NCBI GenBank assembly: GCA_028564705.1
Contig: JAPXFQ010001391.1
Location: forward strand, 868,001-932,000
Direction of reading: 5' to 3'
Origin: Apricaphanius iberus
Taxonomy: Eukaryota > Chordata > Actinopteri > Cyprinodontiformes > Aphaniidae
DNA length: 64,000 nucleotides
Below, piece by piece: positions 58,440 through 64,000 of this stretch; positions within the stretch are counted from its first letter, which is position 1; every line of letters starts with the position of its first letter. The notes under the pieces were generated by a model. That model saw only the letters and a program-made list of their open reading frames with translations. It was not told the DNA's origin and made no database searches. The translations under genes were made by a program, and so were the position numbers.

Positions 58440-59335
58440 AATTGTCAGTAGAGGGGTATGAATAATTATCTGGAACACTCTACAGGTCAGGACAAGATGA
58501 TTGGGTCTGTACTGATACGGTGAAGCCCAAAATGTTCAATCTTGGTCTCATCATACCAGATAATGTTATTTATCATAGTCTGGGAGTCCTTCATGTGTTT
58601 TTTGTTAAACTCTGCAGGCTTTTAGACATTAATTCTAAGCGGTATGTGTCGAGAAAACCAGGCAGTGCTCATCAACTGCCCGATTCAATCCCTAAAGGTA
58701 ACCTTGTTGGTGGGAGTATCATGTTGTGGGTTTTTTTTTCAGTAATTGAAAAATAAATTAATATGGCCAAGTACAGAGATGTACAGGAGGAAAACGTCTT
58801 CCAGAGTGTTGAGCAACTCAGAATGGGCTTTTAAGTTTCATCTTTCAACCGGACAATGATCCAAAGCACACAGCTAAAATAACAAAGGATTGGCTTTGGA
58901 ACAAATCTGTGACCGTTCTTGACTGGCCCACCCAGAGCCCTGACCTAAACACAATTGAGCATCTTTGGTGAGACCTGAAAAGGGCTGTCTATCATCATTC
59001 ACAACCTGACCAAACTGGAGAGAAGAATAGCAGAGGATCCCCAAATCCAGGATTGAAAACTTGTTGCTCATTCCCAAGAAGACTCATGGCTGTACTAGCT
59101 CAAAAGGTGCTTCTACTGAATACTGAGCAAAGGGTCTGAATACTTATGACCATGTAATAGACTTTCAGTTTTCTTTTTACAAGGATTTGCAAACATTTCT
59201 GTTTTTTTTTCATGATTGGTTGCAGAGTGTACATTCTTGAGAAATGAAATTAACTTTTTTTTTTTTTATCAAATGGGTGTTATGAAACAGAGTGAAACAT
59301 TTAAAGGGGTCTCAATACTTTGTGTAGCCATTGTA
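58440..59335 (+). mobile_element. Rearranged Tc1-like (DD34E) relic
   Basis: The right part reads as a + strand Tc1: KRYVSRKPGSAHQ, GGSIMLW, then near 58846 [16 protein letters not shown] and [16 protein letters not shown], with 34 residues between the second Asp and the Glu. The right end, GGGGTCTCAATACTTTGTGT, is decayed Tc1-type. In the left part, 58525-58618 is inverted relative to the rest. The left terminus is not found. The transposase is broken by stops, including TGA straight after EHLW. Confidence 0.75.
58625..59145 (+). pseudogene. Tc1 transposase pseudogene, catalytic half
   Basis: The frame contains NSKRYVSRKPGSAHQ and NLVGGSIMLW, then a T-rich insertion and frame changes, then the Asp box and Glu box given for the element. 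The first catalytic Asp (WYDETKIEHFG) is present only in the inverted block upstream. No product is possible. Confidence 0.75.
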
Positions 59336-60414
59336 TGAGATATTCTGACCCCAAGAACTGAACATCTTCCTAATGGTACATGTATTAATGTCAGAAACAA
59401 CACATAATTTCAGTAGGAGTATAAACAGCTAATAGAACACTGCTTTAAATAATCAATTTTACTTAGGATTGGAATAAAATGTTCCACAACAGCTGATTCC
59501 TTTGCATACCAAAGATGGTAAAACTACAAAGTGAGGGGGTGGCTAAAATGACAAGCACCTGTCCTGAAGCATTCTATGAAGACCCACTTCTCAAATCTGC
59601 TTCACATAAAACAGTCGGGATTTAGAAATGTTCTCCCCATCACTCTGTGTTTTTCGAAATAACAGAGGAACCAACAAGGACTGGAGTCAACCGGATCCTA
59701 TTAAGGCTCTGAGTTGGGAAAGAAGATCGTCACAGGGCAGAAATGGTCTAGCAAGCTGATTTAAGGGAGAGAGAGAAAGGCTGCAGTAGTACAACATGAA
59801 CATCCTTTGTTGTTATTTTTACACACAATGGAGAGACTGTGGTGCAATCAGATAGAATAGATCACTGTACTTCACTACCATAACGTTTTTCAGTAACTAA
59901 ACCCTTAAAAAGTTAAAGATGGAACTTAAATGCATTTTTTTTCTTCCACATTTAATCACCCTGTAGAATGTGAACCCATATACTGTCTGAATTAATGTTA
60001 CAAATGAATAAAGTGAATGCTGTGTGCATGTGAATATGAGCGCTCCCCCTACCTCATATTTCTAACTAGAGGCACGGAGCAAAGAGAGCAGAGGGAAGTC
60101 TAGTATTTAATGACTGAATTATGTGATTAAACAGGAGAAAAAGTGTTCAGAGAAATTTTGAAGCTAATTAGATAACAACAGAGTCCCCGCATGTAATATC
60201 TGTGGTGAACTGGCATATCCCAATGACTTGAAGAGACAAAAACAGCTTGAACATATCTAACAAATGTTATGTTAGCATGTTTTCAATCTAGAAATGTTTT
60301 ATGCTAAAAGACTGACTATGTCCTCTAGTAAAAAAAGGCTAATTGGTAAATTGCCCACAGATGTGAGTGTGTGGATGCATTGTTGTCAGTCTTGATTTTC
60401 CATGTTGCTCTGTG

Positions 60415-60448
60415 ATGAGCTGGCAATCTGTCCAAAGTGTACCCAATG
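60415..60448 (+). repeat. Very short LINE tail fragment
   Basis: GAGCTGGCAATCTGTCCAAA then GTGTACCC is a decayed match to the CTGGCGACCTATCCAGGGTG start of the 3656-3780 tail. Evidence is thin. Confidence 0.3.
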
Positions 60449-60624
60449 AAACAGAAACACTAATAATTAAAAACAAATCTGTTTCTTTTTTCCCTCATTG
60501 GTTATGACAGGAGGTCAAACTCGAACCTTTCCATTGGTTTCAAACGTTAACCACCTACATGTACTCCACTGTCGACACAGTAGGTCCAGATATTTCACTC
60601 ATTCCATCATTATAACCCGTATTA

Positions 60625-61433
60625 TGGTTCATTCACACCGCAGGCTTTATCAGCGTCAGGCAAAGCTCACAAAGCATCTAGTTTGATGCTTCTATGTTGA
60701 AGCTTGCAAAGTCTGCCACTTCTGAGCAAAAAAGAGCGCATGGGCGGGGCTTCTTCTGTTGCCACAGACATTCTGAACTATGGCAGATAGTATTGAGAGA
60801 GTGCCTTGGCTTTATTTTCTCAATAAATCTAGACAACGTTGACTTCGGCAACATAAGCTCCGTTTGTGGATACACCCTATTCTACGGATGCGTTCTGAGT
60901 TTGGGGAGTTTAACCATTTGCTCCAGGAGCTACGTATGGATGAGGTTCGCTCTCAGCAGTACTTCAGTCTGTCCCGCGCCTCATTTTACGACCTCCTGGG
61001 CCACATCATAGCTCAAATCTCCTACCAGGTCCCCAACTACAGGTTCTCTATTCCTCCCGAAGAGCGCCTGTCCATCTGTCTTCGGTAAGTGTTATTTATA
61101 ATCTTTTTAATCTGTGTTATCTAGACTTAAAATGTAGGTTTTTCCTGCTCCCGCTACATTCAAAATACATGTAGTCACATCGCTACAATTATAAGCTCTG
61201 ATTGGTTAACGCGCCGCTTCAGCACCGTCAAAAGTTCAACTAGCTGAACTTCTGCGCATCTGGCTTTATGAGCTTTGAAGCTTGAAAAGCAGGAAAAGAT
61301 TGAAAAGTTGACGGAGCCAAAGCTCAAAAAGCGCCGCAGAGACCGTGACGCTCCTCCAACGGCCTCCGCAATAGACTTAACATGTAATCTTGACGTCGCT
61401 GACGCTGACAAAGCCTGCGGTGTGAATGAACCA
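60625..61433 (+). mobile_element. PIF/Harbinger element (809 bp) with TTA duplication
   Basis: Inverted ends of about 35 bp: the left reads TGGTTCATTCACACCGCAGG then CTTTATCAGCG, and the right, read inward, TGGTTCATTCACACCGCAGG then CTTTGTCAGCG. They are flanked by TTA (60622-60624 and 61434-61436), the 3-bp duplication expected for PIF/Harbinger. It carries one transposase exon and no Myb-like gene; the remainder is deleted. It is a different family from 18032-19572. Confidence 0.92.
60780..61084 (+). pseudogene. Harbinger transposase first exon, with one premature stop
   Basis: From the ATG at 60780 the frame gives MADSIERVPWLYFLNKSRQR, then TGA at 60840-60842. It continues open with LRQHKLRLWIHPILRMRSEF, GEFNHLLQELRMDEVRSQQY, FSLSRASFYDLL and IPPEERLSICLR, up to a GTAAGT donor at 61085. 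The WIHPI..R..FGEF..L..ELR and PPEERLxxxLR patterns are the N-terminal part of PIF/Harbinger transposases (HARBI1 relatives). The catalytic exon is gone. Apart from the one stop the exon is remarkably clean, which fits a fairly young insertion. Confidence 0.85.
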
Positions 61434-61839
61434 TTAGTCTTTAGGCCTTCAAAAATTCTACATTTTTTGTGTTGTGTGTGTGTTTTCTTCCATGAAGTTT
61501 ACATACTAATATATTAAAGTCTTGACCTCATACCATTTCAGCATACATGCCGCCCATAGTAAATATAACTGCACAATTTAAAAAACATATAGTTGTAGTT
61601 ATTCAATATTCCTGTTCTATTCCAAATGGGTCCCTTTACACTCATGTCATTGTTGTTGTTTCTTAGCAAGAACTCAATTTTCTTGAAGGACAGTTCAGGT
61701 AATAAAAACTTTGGCTTCGTCAAATATGGCTTTGATCAACTGCTTGTGCAAAAACATTGATTTATGCTTCTCTCCAACAGCATTAATTTAGTCTAAGCTA
61801 AATTACGACTCTTGTCTTCAAGTTTTATCCATCGCCTAC

Positions 61840-61959
61840 CTGACGGAAGCGCTTGAGGTGGAGGATAAGGATGTCAGGCAGCGTCCACAGACTCATCTTC
61901 ACCATGCCCTGCTGTAGCTGCTTACAGTGGGGACACTTCCAGGCATCATCTGGAGCAAG
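61840..61959 (-). CDS. usp43: Ubiquitin-specific protease 43, exon A (first in window)
   Basis: The exon has 40 codons: LAPDDAWKCPHCKQLQQGMV then KMSLWTLPDILILHLKRFRQ. CPHC is the second Cys pair of the zinc-ribbon finger in the USP domain. LPDILILHLKRF is the conserved USP strand before the His box region. The acceptor TTTATTTCAG precedes the CTT codon and the donor GTAGGC follows CAG, so both ends are phase 0. The exons with the catalytic Cys box and the N-terminus must lie past 64000 on this strand, because the upstream 2 kb contains none. No open frame marks this exon; it was found by translating around the splice sites. Confidence 0.93.
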
Positions 61960-62521
61960 CTGAAATAAACAAGAGAAACAAAGAAACACAAAAATTATAA
62001 TAAGCTTACAGTTTAAGCTATTAAAAATTTGTTGTACAGGGGCCCACTGGTTGGCACTGTTGTCTCAAAAAGAAAGTTCTGGTCTTTTTTGAATCCGGGC
62101 CGAGGGATTCCTGTGTGGAGTTTGCCTCATCTTCTAAATGTAAGGTTTTTCTGAGAACACCCTCCTTCCCTTTTCCTTCTGATTTCGAAAATTGTGCATG
62201 TTAAATTGACTCGTCTCGAATATCTTGTTTCTACTGAGTGGTACAGCAAGGGTCGGAATGCTATTTTATTGTTTTCCATTGTAAAAGCAACCCATACACC
62301 TGATTAGTATTGCACCATTCCTGGTTCTTCTCAGGTGGTCTAGAGAAATTGTACGTTTAGCGAGAAGCTACTGGGATGACACATCACATATCATTGATTG
62401 GGGAACAGAAAAGCATTAACAAGCGAAGCATTAACAAGCAAAACAAATAGGCATTAAACATTCAGTGAAAATCCAACTAGTCCCCCCCATCAATCAATCT
62501 TTCTTTTCTAATCTAATCTTT

Positions 62522-62523
<2 letters not shown>
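61960..62523 (-). other. usp43: usp43 intron upstream of exon A, start
   Basis: No coding or repeat content is clear apart from the acceptor pyrimidine tract adjoining exon A. Confidence 0.5.

Positions 62524-62564
<41 letters not shown>
62524..62564. repeat. (AT)n microsatellite, about 20 units
   Basis: Uninterrupted AT tract, seen directly. Confidence 0.95.
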
Positions 62565-62566
<2 letters not shown>

Positions 62567-62689
62567 AAAGCAAATCCACAAGCAAATCCACAAAAACAAA
62601 ATATATATTATCAAATCCACTTTAAAAAAATAAATAAAATCAGCTTGCCAGTGACACAGTTCTCAACTTTGGAAAGCTAATGTAAATAA

Positions 62690-63672
62690 GTAGTGCTTCA
62701 GTCTGGCCTTAAACAAGGACAGATCTGTGATGGAGCGTAATTCCATAGCCAAAAATCTGCACCAGTGCAGAGCTTTCTCAGGAACGGCAGCAGGCAGGTG
62801 TGAGCGCATCTGCACGCACAGTGAGGCGAAGACTTTTGGAAGATGGCCTGGTGTCAAGAGGGGCAGCAAAGAAACCACTTCTCTCCAAAAAAAAAAAAAA
62901 CACATCAGGGACAGATTGATCTTCTGCAGAAAGTTTGGTGAATGGACTGCTGAGTACTGGGGCAAAGTCATATTCTCCCATGAAGCCTCTTTCTGATTGT
63001 TTGGGGCATCTGGAAAAAGGCCTGTCCGGAGAAGAAAAGGTGAGCGCTACCATCAGTCCTGTGTCATGCCAACAGTAAAGCATCCTGAGACCATTCATGT
63101 GTGGGGTTGCTTCTCATGGGCTCACTTACAATTTTGCCCCATAAATAGAGAATGGTACAAAAACACCCTCCAACAGCAACTTCTTCCAACAATCCAACAA
63201 CAGTTTGGTGAAGAACAATGCATTTTCCAGCACGATGGAGCACCGTGCCATAAGGCAAAAGTGATAACTAAGGGGCTCGAGGACAAAAAACGTTGAAATT
63301 TTGGGTCCATGGCCTGGAAACTCCCTAGATCTTAATCCCATTGAGAACTTGTGGTATATCCTCAAGAGGCAGGTGGACAAACAAAAAACCACTAATTCTG
63401 ACAAACTCCAAGAAGTGATTAAGAAAGAATTGGTTGCATGCCCAGTCGAATTGCAGAGGTCCTAAAAAAGAAGAACCAACACTACAAATAGTGACTCTTT
63501 GCATAAATGTCATGTGATTGTCTATAAAAGCCTTTGTGCCGCATGAAGTGCTTGTAATTATATTTCAGTACATCACAGAAACAACTAAAACAAAGATCTA
63601 AAAGCAGTTTAGCAGCAAACTTTGTGAAAACTAATATTTGTGTAATTCTCAAAACTTTTGGCCATGACTGTA
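62690..63672 (+). mobile_element. Tc1-like relic, left end missing
   Basis: A nearly complete but dead transposase is followed by the right end, TTCTCAAAACTTTTGGCCAT then GACTGTAG, typical of a Tc1 family. The matching left end (inverse of that sequence) is not present upstream, so the element is 5'-truncated near 62690. It lies in the usp43 intron on the opposite strand. Confidence 0.8.
62760..63465 (+). pseudogene. Tc1 transposase pseudogene with mutated first catalytic Asp
   Basis: AGVSASARTVRRRLLEDGLV and SRGAAKKPLLS mark the end of the paired domain. The first catalytic box reads VIFSHEASF-stop-LFG, with His where Asp belongs. FGASGKRPVRRRKGERYHQS, IHVWGCFSW and QHDGAPCHKAKV follow. After another stop and a frameshift, WPGNSLDLNPIENLWYILKR carries the catalytic Glu. 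Several stops and the lost Asp make it inactive. Confidence 0.82.
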
Positions 63673-63830
63673 GTCTGGTCGCAGCATTTTGTACAGCTTG
63701 GAGTCATTAAGAGAGGATTTATCCAAACCAGTAAACTGGTTGTTGCAATAATCTTAATGCGGTGAAACAAATGGATTGTTCTATCCAACTAAGCTAATAG
63801 ACCATATGTAATAGTTTAGAAATGCTCCCT
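63673..63830 (+). repeat. Possible LINE (L2-type) fragment
   Basis: TCTGGTCGCAGCATTTTGTA, CAGCTTGGAGTCATTAAGAG and GTTGTTGCAATAATCTTAAT resemble the 3' region of L2-type LINEs in fish. This is recollection only. Confidence 0.3.
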
Positions 63831-64000
63831 TAATGAAAGAAATGGGAACAACAAAGCCCAAAGAAGAATAAAAAATAACCCATGATTTTGAATGCCAGAT
63901 TTAGCAGCTGGACAGAAAGAGGCAAGTGCCTAACTAATTTTTGTATGTATTTCTACTGCTGGTGTTTAAACAAGGTAATTACTCGAAAGTCAATTTCAGA
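63831..64000. other. Non-coding DNA at window end
   Basis: I see no feature. It should still be usp43 intron. Confidence 0.4.

Larger units (their letters stand above)
41093..61839 (-). other. usp43: 20.7-kb usp43 intron (A to B)
   Basis: The intron is full of transposon fragments, listed individually. I see no further usp43 or nested host exon. Exons A and B join in phase 0 and read HLKRFRQ|VGDRRNKL, which is continuous in known USP43, so no exon is missing. Stretches without identifiable content include 41093-42090, 42791-44107, 46663-47267, 50148-52589, 53146-54914, 56506-58041 and 59336-60624. Confidence 0.8.

Overview
The window is vertebrate nuclear DNA, almost certainly from a teleost fish. 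It is AT-rich and gene-poor, has long introns with GT..AG junctions, and is full of repeat families typical of teleosts: several Tc1-like families, PIF/Harbinger, hAT, a solo LTR, LINE tails and (AC)n/(AT)n microsatellites. I cannot name the species.

Only two host genes are supported. (1) On the + strand, 4404-5419 is the large terminal coding exon of a melanin-concentrating hormone receptor of the MCHR1 type, a seven-helix Gq/Gi-coupled receptor; its short first exon was not found. (2) On the - strand, five exons of the ubiquitin-specific protease gene usp43 run from 61959 down to 26835. Their order is exon A (61840-61959), B (40843-41092), C (36834-36992), D (28062-28220) and the terminal exon E (26835-27967). 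All four junctions keep phase. They encode the C-terminal half of the USP domain (zinc-ribbon Cys pair, His box, Asp box) and a long basic Ser-rich tail ending in PESSF. The catalytic-Cys exons must lie beyond 64000. The introns are 94 bp, 8.6 kb, 3.9 kb and 20.7 kb. The two genes have convergent 3' ends about 21 kb apart.

Region by region: 1-4403 holds an apparently intact Tc1-like transposon (416-2033) inside a TA microsatellite and a LINE-type tail. 4404-5419 is the receptor exon. 5420-26834 is intergenic and carries a 539-bp Tc1 deletion derivative, a solo LTR with a 5-bp target duplication, a 1.54-kb PIF/Harbinger element with remnants of both of its genes on opposite strands, degenerate Tc1 copies, and an element with inverted ends enclosing a THAP zinc finger broken by one stop. 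26835-61959 is usp43. Its introns contain further Tc1 relics, a 722-bp long-inverted-repeat element, hAT pieces including a MITE with a perfect 8-bp duplication, LINE reverse-transcriptase debris, a tRNA-derived SINE-like copy and a second PIF/Harbinger element with a TTA duplication. 61960-64000 is upstream usp43 intron with another dead Tc1.

No CRISPR array, operon or clear tRNA/rRNA gene was seen. I found no convincing undescribed host system. The most informative observations are transposon-related: the intact 38-residue D-to-E-spaced Tc1 transposase, the two-gene Harbinger relic, the THAP element, and a Tc1 copy with an internal inverted block.
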